Below, piece by piece: positions 11,839 through 23,238 of a stretch of DNA of 64,000 nt (positions are counted from its first letter, which is position 1; every line of letters starts with the position of its first letter). Under the pieces are notes generated by a model. The model worked only from the letters and a program-made list of their open reading frames with translations, ran no database searches and was not told the DNA's origin. The position numbers and the translations under genes were made by a program. This stretch comes from Isoetes taiwanensis (lineage: Eukaryota > Streptophyta > Lycopodiopsida > Isoetales > Isoetaceae): contig JAJEKV010000003.1 in assembly GCA_021234155.1 (NCBI GenBank), forward strand, positions 16,602,386 to 16,666,385, written 5' to 3'.

Positions 11839-14800
11839 AAACTAGAAAACAGCCCTCACGTCGAGCACAATGGGAATATTGGAGAGGGAAAACATTGGAT
11901 ACAGGATCAGAATATTGTAAAGAAGCTGAAGACCATCTCTCAAAGGTGGTAAGCATAACAATGATAAATGAAACATAGGTGCATGATCACATCTATGAAG
12001 CACTCTCCTTAACTGCAGAATCAGTTCCTGTAATTTGTGATTACAGGTTTCATCCTTCTGCAGGAAGGTCCACATTTTAAAGTACCATCTTGTTGAATCG
12101 TGGAGCAGGTGAAGCTGGATCCTTCCTTGGTAGATGTATGGTCATGCTTGGAAAATTGCTTCTGGAAGAAGAATGATCTTAACTCTGCAAAAAATTGTCT
12201 CACACTTGCTTTAAGCAAGGTAAGCAGTGTTAACCTCATTTTGTAATGCTATTTGGTAGTTACAATTCTCGTGCAATGTTCAAAATAGGGGCCTAATAAA
12301 CGTATCCCTCAACAGCTTTCCATGCTAGAAAGGTGTCTTGCAAAAGGCAAGTTTCATTGTCTTTTGCTACGTGTCCTTTTGAAGTACAGTAAATATCTTA
12401 TGTACGTATAAATGCCCATGCAGGAACACCCGATGAAGCAGCAGTTATTGAGGAAAGCATTAAGCATGCAAAACAAGCCATTGAAGTCGATATCAAGGAT
12501 GGCCAGTCTTGGTGTACGTTATCAATCTTTGGTTATCATTCATAACATGCTTGACGAATTAATTGAGGTCCATATGTTCATATAGAATTAGATCAAGTCT
12601 TGGGAAACGTCTAAACTCCTAGCCCAAAAATAAGGGATGTTTTCCTATGGGAATCGACAAAGCAGCACTAATTAATATCTATGACATTTGCTTTTGCAGT
12701 AATTGCCTCAGATATGTTCGACAGAACGAGTGTTGGTCTTCAGATCATCAGCCCAAAGACATTTTATTCCACATATTGATGTAAACTGGTTTCTAGGGAA
12801 GTCTATACAAATTTGTCATGATATGTTCTGATTAGGCCATAATTCTTAGGATTCATTAAACAAATGTGCAGGAGTTGGGCCTAAAGTGTATTTTTTTCCT
12901 TAGATCCTTTGCCTTTCCTGTGTTTAGTTGCTTCCTTCTTGCACATATTTGTTAGAAGACAAATCAAATTTCTTTTCCTGTATGGTTTATTCATTAGTCA
13001 ATTGGAGCAGAATAATCCGTGCTGATCTTGTTTATGCGGTTTAACTTTGATGCCCCTATCTCCACGGCGCTTGAAAAACTGCTTAAGGACTGGAAACTAT
13101 AGATCTGGTAAATCTGCGAGAGATCGAATGATGACTTTTAATACTTCATGAAAGATCATGCCTATCAGCTTATTCTTCTCCCAGAAGTGGCCTGTGGAAA
13201 TTACATCCTTGACATTGCAGTTTGCAAAATGATGCTTTAGCTAACTTGCTAGAAGATATGCATCTCTTGACCAAAATGCATTTCCATGACAAAACTCATT
13301 TGGAGGTTTGAAATTTGGGGGATTCATACGATGAATGATGAGTGGGATCAATGTAAAGCTTTTATGGCACAATATCGCCAGCAGTATTCATTGTTAGACT
13401 ACTGCAGCTTGGTACGGATTTCAAGCAGTAGTATCTATGCACGAAATAACACAGACATTGGATGCTTGGAAGAGAATCTCAACATCTCCTGGAAGGCTGT
13501 AAGCATGTTCCAAAGAGAGGAAACTCCATTACGTGCAAAAACACACAATCTTTAACATTTCTTCCAAGGTTGATCTGTATGAATTGCCAATTTCATGTAC
13601 ATCCTTGTGAATTTCTAGACCTACTTTTGAGGTTGAAGTTTCTAGGCATTCAAACAAAACCCTGTCTATTGTGAGATTCTTCATTTAGCATGCTTGTAGC
13701 TGGGATTCTTAATTCTGAAAAAATTTATCTGCTGAGCTGATCTGTTGCATATTTTGCAGGAGAAAGATGACCAGGCAAATGGTAATCCTGATTTATATTT
13801 CAAGAGTGCTATTGTAAGTATATGCATGCTCAAGAATATTCATGGCTTGCATTTTTCTTATAGGTTCTAAAAATGGAAATGTTTGTATAAATCTTTAAGA
13901 TGTTTTCATGGCCCATATGAATAGATGTTAGATCAGTTCATATGAGTAGACGTCTTCATTGTAAAATCTAGTATATGCAGTTGTATCCACCCTAGTAACT
14001 CTTCTCATTTCCTCTCTTGTTTTTTTCTTTCCTTTTGTTCTTTTGGGATCCTTTCTCTGTCATTGCTAGTATCAAAGATGGGGGATGCTTGGGCCTTAAT
14101 ATCTAGAATGACAGAATCATTACAAATGCTTTTCTTGAGCCATTAACATTTAGAATGGCAGAATTAGATATAAACTATTTACTCTCTTGTATCCCAAGGT
14201 CCCTTTTTTTAGCAGCAGCTTCAGTGCATGGGAGTGGATTGGATTGTCTATTCTCATCAGCCCACTTGCTGTCTGTTTAGAAAGCATAATTTTGAGGCTT
14301 AACATGCTATTATTCTAGTTTTAGGAATTCCGCCTGTGTTGTGCATGCCATTTCTGTTTTGTTTTTGTCAAATCTTGTTAAACAACTCTGGTTTTATAGG
14401 CCTATCAATATCTAGAAGACTATGAGAGCGCGCTAAAAGCTTACAATGCTGCATGTGAGGGGGATCCTAGACTTCCAGGGAAAAGTGAAATAGAGAAAAC
14501 TATGAAGCTACTAGCAAAACTGGAGGATTTAACAACGCATAAGGTGAAATTTGTGCTCAGATGTATCTGAAACCAGTTTAAATTTTTCTCAGCTGACCAT
14601 ATTTGCAGGGAAGGCTCAAACCAAAAAAGTTTGCTTCATTGGTGGCATCCATCCCTTCTGCTATGAGTATGCTGAAGGATGGCCTGAACAAGGGAATGGT
14701 TGTAGCTTGCAAAGTCCTCGTGACAAATCTGTGCCTTTGTATGTGAGCTTGGATTTAGCACATAACATACTTCAATGCTGATTCCTCAAGTATTATTGCT

Positions 14801-15193
14801 TCTTTTCATACTTTACTGTTTATACAGAACTTTACTGTTTATACAGATATTATATTGCTTGAGATTCAGAAGGGAACTGCTTCGTTCTTTCAGTATATGC
14901 ACTCCGTAGTGGCTTAGTGAGTTTAAGTTATCATAAGACCAAATTTTGGTTCCTATTATTGAATAGCTTCTTTGCTGCAGATAAGGGATGGCAGTTCTAT
15001 TGCTTTGCTGGGGCCCTTTTTCCAAAGTAGGACAGTTTCTTGGGAAGACAAGGTTGAGCCATGGACATGCGGCCTTTCTTAGTCAGATGCTTATATTAAG
15101 TATGTTTGTGATTGTTGTGCGTGTGAACTGCAGGTGTACACATACAAAGGGGTGAGAATTGATAGTCCACAACAGCTGAAGTTAGGTGGCTAG
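11839..15193 (+). CDS. TTC5: TTC5-type tetratricopeptide and OB-fold protein, exons
   Basis: Recognised exons are 11839-11948, 12109-12219, 12289-12346, 12424-12513, 13760-13813, 14400-14543, 14609-14742, 14981-15052 and 15134-15193, ending in TAG. Reading phases join cleanly across the first four exons. Typical segments are KEAEDHLSKVVKLDPSLVD, NSAKNCLTLALSKGPNK, EESIKHAKQAIEVDIKDGQ, GNPDLYFKSAI and YLEDYESALKAYNAACEGD (TPR helices), then GLNKGMVVACKVLV and IRDGSSIALLGPFF (C-terminal OB fold). In animals TTC5 is a p300 cofactor that also binds nascent tubulin; its plant role is not evident here. The intron after 12346 has a GC donor (GCAAGT). Three oddities stand out: no N-terminal exon, no exon for the TPR expected between 12513 and 13760, and a frame break near 14720 before SVPLY. 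It may be a damaged copy. Confidence 0.75.
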
Positions 15194-15410
15194 TCCATAT
15201 CCCCAAAGGATGCAGTGTGCTCGATTATACATTCAGAGCACATACCTTCATAATTGTAATATCAAGCATAAATTATAGTTCAAGTTGTCTCAAAATGTTT
15301 ATAGGAATCGTCATAAATGTCATAAAAACATATTTCATGTCTAGTCTAGTCTTCTATTAACAGTGTTATAGTAGGCTATAGTCGCATTATTTGATTAATT
15401 AGGTCGCAGT

Positions 15411-15510
15411 GATGAAGAGGGTTCTAATGGAAAAACTTATTAAAATTTAGTTGATGACTCTAGTCAAGCTTTCTCTCTCATGCTTTTTGGGAAAAAAACT
15501 TTGATCACAT
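15411..15510 (+). repeat. Direct repeat A, copy 1
   Basis: About 100 bp nearly identical to 15694-15791, starting ATGAAGAGGGTTCTAA. It is followed at once by block B (15511-15580). Confidence 0.8.
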
Positions 15511-15580
15511 TGTGTCATATTGTTGTATGTGTCTCACGAACGGGATCCCTAAGAATATGCCCATGCATCTTTCATTTCTA
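15511..15580 (+). repeat. Direct repeat B, copy 1
   Basis: About 70 bp matching 17771-17841, including GGGATCCCTAAGAATATGCC. Here it is directly joined to repeat A. Confidence 0.8.
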
Positions 15581-15693
15581 GGGCTACTATTTGGCCCCTT
15601 TTTTTAGAGCACCAGCCCTACTAAGCCTACGGCATTAGTTTTTATTTTATTTTTATTGAAAGATGCTTTCATTCATAATGGTTTTTTTTTTAT

Positions 15694-15791
15694 ATGAAGA
15701 GGGTTCTAACGGAAAACTTATTAAAATTTAGTTGATGACTCTAGTCAAGGTTTCTCGCTCATGTTTTTTGGGAAAAAAACTTTGACCACAT
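15694..15791 (+). repeat. Direct repeat A, copy 2
   Basis: Second copy of 15411-15510. In this copy A is separated from its B partner by 1979 bp of other sequence. Confidence 0.8.
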
Positions 15792-15944
15792 CTTTATATA
15801 TATATTATAAAAATATAGCGTGTGTCTTCCATGGAGACCTAGGTCGAATGGTTGAGAATTTGATCGACCACGCGGTGAAGATGACATGTGCATGACTTCA
15901 ACCAAAATTTCATCGCGGAGGTTCACTCAATCCGACAATGAAGG

Positions 15945-17640
15945 GGTAAAAAGGGGAAAGGAAAAAGGGAAAAGAGAGGAAAAAGGGAAAAGAGAGGAAA
16001 AATGGAAAAGAGAGGGGAAAAGGACAAAAGGAAAGGGAGAAAGGAAAAAGGGATAATAGAAATAAAAGATAGATAGATAGATAGATGGAATAAAATAGAA
16101 AAAAAAGGAAAAAGGGAAAGTGGGAAAAGAAAAAAAAAAAAAGGGAAGTGAAAAGGGGAAAGGGAAGGAGAAAATGAAAAAGGGGAAGGCAAAAGGGCCG
16201 AAAGAAAAGGAGAAAGTGAAGGCAAAAGGGCCGACGGAAAAGGGAAGGGGAAAAGGAAAGGAAAAAAAAAAGTGGAGAAAAAGAGAAGGGAAAAAGGGCA
16301 TAGAAAAAAGGGAAAGTGAAAAGGAAAAAGGCGAGGGTGGGAGAAAATGGAAGGGAAAAAAAAAGGGAAGAGAGAAAGTGTTGGGAGAGGAGGAAAATAG
16401 AATGGAAAAAGGGCCATCGGGAAAAGGGAAAGGGAAAGGGAAATGGGAAGGGAAAAGGAAAATGGTGAAAGGCAACTACGGAAAAAAGGGGAAGAGGAAA
16501 AAGGGTGAATAAAGGGAAAAGGGAGGGAAAAAAGGGTATGAAAAAAATGGAAGGGAGAAAGGAGAAAAGAGAAAGAATGAGGAAAAGAAGAAAAGGGAAG
16601 AAAATGGCATGGGATAAGGGCAATTAGGAAAATTGGGAAAATGAGGAAAAGGGAAGGAAAAAGGGGAAAAAAAAAGATGGGGAGAAAAGGAAGGGAAAAA
16701 GGGCATGGAAAAAGGAAAGGGAAACTAAAAAGAAAAAAAAGAAAAAAAAGGGGGAAAGGAAGCTAAAAAAAGGGAAGAGGGAAACGGGAAAAGGGAAGGG
16801 GGAAAGGGCACGAGATAAAGGGGAAGAGGATAAGGAAAGGCAAAAAGGCATGGAAAAAATCTGCGAAAGAAAAAAAGAAAGAGGGAGGGGAAAGGAAACT
16901 TGAAAAAAAGTTACCGCGAAGAAAAAGGGAAGAGGTAAATGGGAAAAGGGAAGGGGGAAGGGCATGGAAAAAAGGGGAAGAGGGAAAGGGTGAAGAAAGG
17001 GAAAAAGTGAGGCAAAAAAGAGCGTGCAAAAAAACGGAAGTAAAAAGGGCATGGGAAAGGAAAAGAGAAGGGGAAAAAAAGAGGGAAAAGAAAAGGGAAA
17101 AAAGGCATGAAAAAAGGGAAAGTGAAAGGAAAGAAAATAGAAAAAGAAAGGGGGAAAGGGAACCGGGAATAAGGGCATGAGAAAAAAGGGGGGGAAGGGG
17201 AAAAGGGACAAGATAAAGTGAAAGAGGAAAATGGTGAAGAAAAGGGAAAAAAAGGAAGCGAAAAAATGCATAAAAAAGGAAAAGGATGGAAAAAGAGGAA
17301 AATGGGCATAGAAAAAAAGGGAAGACAAAAAATGTGGAGAAAAGGGCATGGAAAAAGGGAAATGGAAAAGGAAAGGAAGAGGAAAAGGGCAAGGAAAGGG
17401 AAAAAAAAACACACACAAAAGAAAGGGGAAGAAGGAAGGGTCGAGAAAAGAGGAAAATGGAAAGGAAAAAATCCATCGGGAAAAGGTAGATGGGAAAGGG
17501 AATAGGGAAGGAAAGCCGGGGAAGGGTGGAGAAAAAAAAAAAGGGGAAAAGAAGAAAAGAAAGCATGTAAGGAAAACGAAAAAAAGGTAAAAAAATGGAA
17601 GTGTGTAGGGAAAAGAAAAAGGATAAAAAAGCGAGATAGA
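15945..17640 (+). repeat. Polypurine tract, about 1.7 kb of G/A-rich repeat
   Basis: The plus strand is almost all purine, built from variants of GGGAAAAGGGAAAG. Between these, a short unit close to GGGCATGGAAAAA recurs irregularly (for example near 16297, 16699, 16958, 17047, 17172, 17300 and 17345). A small AGAT run lies near 16068-16087. Long minus-strand openings rich in Phe, Pro, Leu and Ser are by-products of the composition and not genes. Such tracts can form triplex DNA; that is inference. Confidence 0.9.
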
Positions 17641-17770
17641 GCAAATGGCATAAGGAACGAAAACGGCGTCCGAATGCTTTAATAATGAAGCTCTTTGGGT
17701 TATTCTCTTATTGCTACAATATATTATTTATAGATTCTCGACTTATGCCTAGCAACTGGCACGTTCTAGT

Positions 17771-17841
17771 TGTGTCATGTTGTTGTATGTGTCTCCACCG
17801 AATGGGATCCCTAAGAATATGCCCATCGTCTTTCATTTCTT
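17771..17841 (+). repeat. Direct repeat B, copy 2
   Basis: Second copy of 15511-15580, resuming the duplicated A-B block after the polypurine insertion. Confidence 0.75.
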
Positions 17842-18090
17842 TCTAGAACGCGAAATGACCCAACAAGAAACATGAAAATGAAACAAAAACATGAAAAACA
17901 CACTTTGGACCACGAAGGGCAACCCATCGTGCGCAGCATCTTGTTATAATTTGCCCAAAATTTAATGGCCTTTGATCTGGCATAAAACACAGAATAAGTA
18001 AGTAGGCCGGAAACACATTTTTAGATGCAAAATATAACACCCTGAAAAAAGGGCACACCAGCGTTACCAACCACCCAAGAACATCTTCTT
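17842..18090. other. No recognised gene
   Basis: Short unassigned spacer between repeat B and the leader-like repeat at 18091. Confidence 0.3.
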
Positions 18091-18160
18091 TTTTATTTTG
18101 GGAGGGCTTTGGTTTGTGAGCTTGGGCAGCAGCATGTAACGCCGCATCTTTTCCTCTGCC
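18091..18160 (+). repeat. Leader-like repeat, copy 1
   Basis: Shares TTTTATTTTGGGAGGGCTTT and a downstream GTAAC..CCGCATC block with 21165-21240 in the same orientation, followed in both by GC-richer DNA. It may be a duplicated gene leader; no coding sequence was recognised directly downstream. Confidence 0.55.
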
Positions 18161-19567
18161 CTGCGGGATTATTTTCAAGTCGGCGTCGGTTTCTCTCCTC
18201 CCTAATACAAACCGGCGGGAAGGGAGAGGCTTCGGGCGGCGATGGGCCTGGTGCCTTTCTGACTAATTAGGCTGGGGCTCATCACGGAGGCCCGACATTG
18301 CGACTGCGGTATGGTTATCTCCGCGCGGATGTTATTTTGCTCGGTTCGTGAAACACAGGGAGATTGGATCATGTGCATGATCTTACCTTCTTTATATTTC
18401 TAATATCTTTTCTATTGTCTTGCATGCCTTTTTCCCCGAGAGCAACAACAAAGTATTCAATCGTGAGGTCTACCGCGATTCTTGCGTAACTTCATAACAC
18501 ATGGCCTCATAGCCAAAAATTGTAACGAAATTGGAAAACCAAGCAGCGGGTATGTTGAAGCCAATGGCGTGGTGGTTAAGCGTTTTCTTGCCATGTATAT
18601 TGCTCATTTTATCCTTTCTTGAATAGGGCAACATTACAAGTATATTTATGCCATTTATATTCTGCTTGTGTCCTCCTAAATCTTGAGACCAACAACTTTT
18701 CTTCTTGGCATTCTTTTTGCAAAAGGAACATGATTTCAACTTCCGGTTTCTTTGGAAAGCTTCGGCTTTAGGGTTTTCATTTCGTGTAAGTTGAGGAAAG
18801 CAGAGATAACTGATTTGTTCTTCTTTTTTCTAGGATTCGACAGGCCTATTTTATATATAGATGTCGTTGTGAAGACTATCATTTTCATTCCAAAGTTCCA
18901 TATGTAGGCTGATTTTGCATCCTCATAACAAATTTTTGTCTTTCTGGTATAACATACAGGGAAGAGACGTTATGGCTGCAAGCATGATATGGTGGTTAGA
19001 TGAAGCATATCTTTCACAAGAAGGTGTGCATCCTTCTGTAGCTTATCCTTTGCAAATGTGTATTCATTTTTTTCCAGGTAAATTAAAGTGCTGGCCCTTT
19101 CAATCTAGGCCAAAACCATGAAGAAGATAGTGCCAGTCTTGCAAGGTCAGAGCATCCCCTCAAGCCATGTATTCCTATGGGCTATTTTTATGCGCTTCGT
19201 AGTTATGAAAAAAAAGTACAAGGCATTAAAATGCTCCATCTAGGTATGCTTCGCATATCATTTCCAAGGCCCATACTTTTTATGCTCCCACACGTTGGTC
19301 AGAAATGGGATTCTGATTTATTTCTTCTTTTATGTTCCAGGGTTTAAGAAGCACAAAGATCGGGGACTTAAACAATCTTGAGGCCAACACTTTTCATTCT
19401 TCTGCTTGGAAAATCATGATGCCACAATAATTATTGTTTTGTTTTCTTATTTCTTCTCATATACTTTCGGTATTCATCATGCTTTGTTTGGAATTGGCAA
19501 TATCTGCACATTCTACATATCTTCAACTATTTGTGTTAGAGAGCATTCTCTACCATATTATCTCAAG

Positions 19568-19732
19568 GTATGCTGCAAATGACTTGATAAAACGACATTT
19601 TTGTTAACAAATAGGTGACATAATATGCTAAATGTTATATTTTGCAGGATTTTCTATTTTTAGAAGTTGATTGAGGGAGAGCAAGCAAATGATCATGATG
19701 TGAAGGAAGCAGATGATAACGATATGTTAAGG
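19568..19732 (+). repeat. Direct repeat, copy 1
   Basis: About 150 bp matching 20015-20151. Both share CTTGATAAA, a block around GCTAAATGTTATATTT, then AGGATTTTCT, and end with GCAGATGATAACGAT. Confidence 0.7.
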
Positions 19733-20014
19733 TAGGACTTTCTTTTTTGCACAGGAATTACCGTTTAATGCATGCATTATACAAAATATGGGTAATTGTA
19801 AGATAGTTCTACATATTCTATCTCTGAACCATCCTTCAATTTGCTATTTGGGATTTTTATTTGTGCACAATGCGTGGGAAACTCACAAAAAATAATTATG
19901 TCCCGAGATGCTTAGACGATGGAGGTGAAAGTTTAAGAGAAATTTTAGCATTTTGGAACATGTTATTAGGATTTGTTCTACTTGAAAACCTACTGCTACA
20001 CTCCTGCATGTGAA

Positions 20015-20151
20015 TGGTGCAAACAACTTGATAAACCAGCAGTTTTGTTAATAAGTAGATGACATAATAATGCTAAATGTTATATTTGTAGGATTTTCTG
20101 TTTTAACACGTCGATTGATGTCAAGCAAGCAGATGATAACGATGTTAAGGC
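20015..20151 (+). repeat. Direct repeat, copy 2
   Basis: Second copy of 19568-19732, about 445 bp further on and shortened by internal deletions. Confidence 0.7.
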
Positions 20152-21164
20152 ATTTCATAACTATGGAGTGATCCATCTGCTTCCTTAAGGCAATTTAGAG
20201 TGAATGCATTGGGTACATTTGGAATTCTGCAGCTAATGCCACCTATTTTTATTGCAGATTAGGTGTTGGCATTTCTCATATAATGTTCTGTTTTATAGCC
20301 ATGAGAGATGTTTTCCATAGCACATGAGGTACATATTTGCCTTCATTTCAAATCATGTGCCTTATTATCCTGTAATATATATGGTTTTTATATTCTTAGC
20401 ATGTTGTTTCTTTTGCAGGCAGAGACTTCCTAGACCATAGAATATAATATAAACAAGAATTAAGCAGGTCTGTTATCTATCAGTAAAATTAAAGCTGCGC
20501 AAGGGTTTCCCAACAGGACAAAATTCATTGATTCAAGCACCAAGCTTCTTTTGTTTCTTTGAATGTCCTGCCATTGTAATTACTTCATCAAGTGATATAT
20601 ACACCATTGTCGTTGTAAACTTCAAGTTTCTCCTTTCCTGCCAATGTAAACTCGCTGTGCCAAATTCCCTCTTCATAAGCAAACAGTTGAGAAATGTATT
20701 TGTCAATTATTTTTCAAAGACTTCTTTTGTTGAAAGTCTTATAAGAACCTGGTATGGGTAGAGAATTATCTAGCAAAACCCATTCATTGTATTGGAAATG
20801 TTGTTATATGCTCCTTGAGTTCGAACTATTGTCAAATTTTGCAGCATATCCTTACTTTGTAATGCATCTTGAGGCCTAATGTAAATTTAAATGTGTTTGT
20901 GCTTCATATTTCCAACTTTGTTCATGTGATGAAGCTACACTGGACTGCAAGCATATCCGGATTTAATTTGGTTAATTCTGGAAGAAAATGCAACTTTCTT
21001 GATAAGTTGAAACTATAGAGCATTATAAATTGCAAGTATTTGAAAAGCTATGATTGATTCATTAGCTGACCAGTTTAAAATAACTTATAAAATCCACATA
21101 ATCGAATTGGGCATTATGATTACTTTAAGCCCAAATTTATGCCTATGACTTCATTTATCTTGTC

Positions 21165-21240
21165 TTTTATTTTGGGAGGGCTTTGGTTTTGAGCACAGAA
21201 CGCGTATATGTAACCCGCATCGCGGGTTCCCTCTTACCCC
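21165..21240 (+). repeat. Leader-like repeat, copy 2
   Basis: Partner of 18091-18160. It lies about 300 bp upstream of the Tyr/Gln/Gly-rich pseudogene fragment and may be its leader. Confidence 0.5.
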
Positions 21241-21533
21241 TTGCGGGACGCCAATGCTAATTTCGAATCTGACCGCCCATTTCTTTCCTCCTTGCGTTTG
21301 TGTGGCAGAAATTCGAGCTTGAGGTTTTCACTCTCTGTACTCTATGTTTTGGCGCTTCAGACTCTACATCTATGCTCCACAAGTTCTTGGTAGGGCCGGA
21401 TCCGCATTATAAAGTGCTGCTTTGTTTAGTTCTATATACAAAACATACAATGTCTGTTTTGTGCCTTGATTCATTATTGAAATCTTCAAAGTTTAAAATT
21501 TCGTTTGCTCAATGACATCAACTGCAAATAGGT

Positions 21534-21990
21534 GTGGGTTATAATCCGCAAGGATATAGGCTGCCTGGTCCACCACAACATTGGGACCTCCATCTCCATC
21601 TATGCATCTGCAAGGGTATGGCTATCCAAGAGGAGCTTGAGTAGTACCCTCCTGGTAGCAATATGGTGGTTATAACCACACAACACCTGGTGGATATAGT
21701 TCGGGGACGGGGACCAAGCACACTGTGGGTATAGCTCGGGGATGGGACCAACGTTCCCCTACATCCATAGCTTCTGGCCGGTCGGGCTCCTCCAAAGACA
21801 GCATCTACTCAACAATCCCAGCCTGAATCTTATGATTCATATTCTCAGCAGGGTCAGACAAAACAACCTTCTCAAGGTAATACAGGTTCTCTTGATGCTA
21901 TTATGGAGGCTACCAGCAATCAGCTACGGGATATAACCAATCAGGTTCGTATGAACAAGGCTTATGGTTAACCAAGTCAGGGCTAAGCTC
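21534..21990 (+). pseudogene. Tyr/Gln/Gly-rich C-terminus, possibly FUBP-like KH protein
   Basis: Across frame changes and stops the region spells GVGYNPQGYRLPGPPQHW, then Gly/Tyr/Pro-rich pieces, then SQPESYDSYSQQGQTKQPSQ, and then (another frame) YYGGYQQSATGYNQSGSYEQ. This composition is typical of the C-terminal tail of plant far-upstream-element-binding-like KH RNA-binding proteins. No KH domain itself was found nearby. At least three frame breaks and in-frame stops show it is not translated as it stands. It could equally come from another prion-like RNA-binding protein. Confidence 0.4.
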
Positions 21991-22009
21991 CACCCTGTTT
22001 AGGGGCTTA

Positions 22010-23050
22010 TCATGAAATATGTTGGTAAGATGACTTATGGTACTAGAATCATTCTTCTTTTAATACGACGGAAATTACATGCATTGTTAGTTCCTACTTC
22101 TATATTTAAACTTCGATATTTAAAAAGACTCGATCATTGATAAAATGATACGGTTTAAAAACTTCTAAGTTTAGGACATTCAATAATCATATAACTGCAT
22201 CAGTAATGCAATATCATCATTGGAGCCCAAGTTGTTGCAAAATCACCATTGAAGCCCAAGTTCTGGTCCTTAATGTATTGAGATATGAAAATCCAAAGAA
22301 TCCAAAAGACCATTCGTAAAAGTTTTTATTAATTGTTGGGGGTTTAGCGACAATGGTATTGTTAGCCAGCTATCAATGCATTTCGAAGCTATAAAAGGAT
22401 TTAAATAAGTAGCCATGTGTAGAACCATTGTAAAATGATGTATAAATTGTAATTATTGCACTCGCTGCTTGAAAGTCCATCTTAGAACGAGCGCAAGTGT
22501 ATAAGAAAGATCCCAAATGCATTGCAGTTGCAATTTTCGATTGAAGGCAATGACCATAGAAAATTATTGTCAATGTATTATAATAAGACAACAATGATCT
22601 CAAGTCTTTTGTTAATGTAATAAATCAAGCATAGTAATTAGACATGTTTGTAGCAACTTATGTGGAAAAATGGAATCAATTGGTTGCTTTTAGAAATATT
22701 GACTTTACTTTCAAGCCATCAGCGTGTTGGACAAATATTACAATACTTTCTAGGAAGCCTAAATATAATATTTCTTTTATGCAATTGATAGTGCGTGAAG
22801 AATGCATCCACTCTTCAAGATTTTGTTTTATCAATGAGAATTTAGGAATTAGAAAATTCAAAAGACACAAGGAACTAAAAGGCATTCCAACCCTAAACCA
22901 ATTTTCTCTATGCGTCTACTGCGTATGTTCCACCCCATGCTTTCCATTACTTCTACCCATTCAAAGTGTTAGGGCTAATGCTCAGCATCTCTAAACCGTA
23001 AATCCTTCATAATTTGTACTCCATTACGTCTATATCATGACTACATTTAC
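22010..23050. other. No recognised gene
   Basis: AT-rich DNA. No coding segment or repeat was identified before the T run at 23054. Confidence 0.35.
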
Positions 23051-23053
23051 ATG

Positions 23054-23082
23054 TTTTTTTTTTTTTTTTTTTTTTTTTTTTT
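23054..23082. repeat. Homopolymer, 29 T
   Basis: Uninterrupted T run about 65 bp before the Helitron terminal hairpin. Length is prone to sequencing error. Confidence 0.9.
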
Positions 23083-23147
23083 CCGGACATTTATAGGTTT
23101 TAATACAAACTCCCTTAAATTTACCCATTCCGCACGTAAATGACTAA

Positions 23148-23177
23148 TGCCCGGCGTCGCCGGGCACACGTTTCTAG
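23148..23177 (+). mobile_element. Helitron 3' terminus (hairpin plus CTAG)
   Basis: A near-perfect palindrome, TGCCCGGCG and CGCCGGGCA around one base (23148-23166), is followed seven bases later by CTAG (23174-23177) and a host T. A GC-rich hairpin just before CTRR with insertion before T is the hallmark of Helitron 3' ends. No Rep/helicase coding sequence is visible upstream, so the element is non-autonomous or truncated. Its 5' TC end was not located. Confidence 0.7.
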
Positions 23178-23238
23178 TTTTATAATATGTGAACCATTAT
23201 TGAGGTAACCCTGCCTTTGCTGGATTTTTACTTTTTAG

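Larger units (their letters stand above)
18161..21164. other. Unassigned, contains an internal direct repeat
   Basis: AT-rich sequence between two leader-like repeats. The only clear structure is the direct repeat pair at 19568 and 20015. No conserved protein was recognised. Confidence 0.35.

Noticed and set aside
12698-12800. Candidate for the missing TTC5 TPR exon after a TTTGCAG acceptor
   Set aside because: The translation does not resemble the expected TPR segment and no suitable donor follows.
15910-17651. Several minus-strand openings of 160-293 codons rich in Phe, Pro, Leu and Ser, and plus-strand Lys/Gly/Glu-rich ones
   Set aside because: They follow directly from the polypurine strand, which has few stop codons; no domain or balanced composition.
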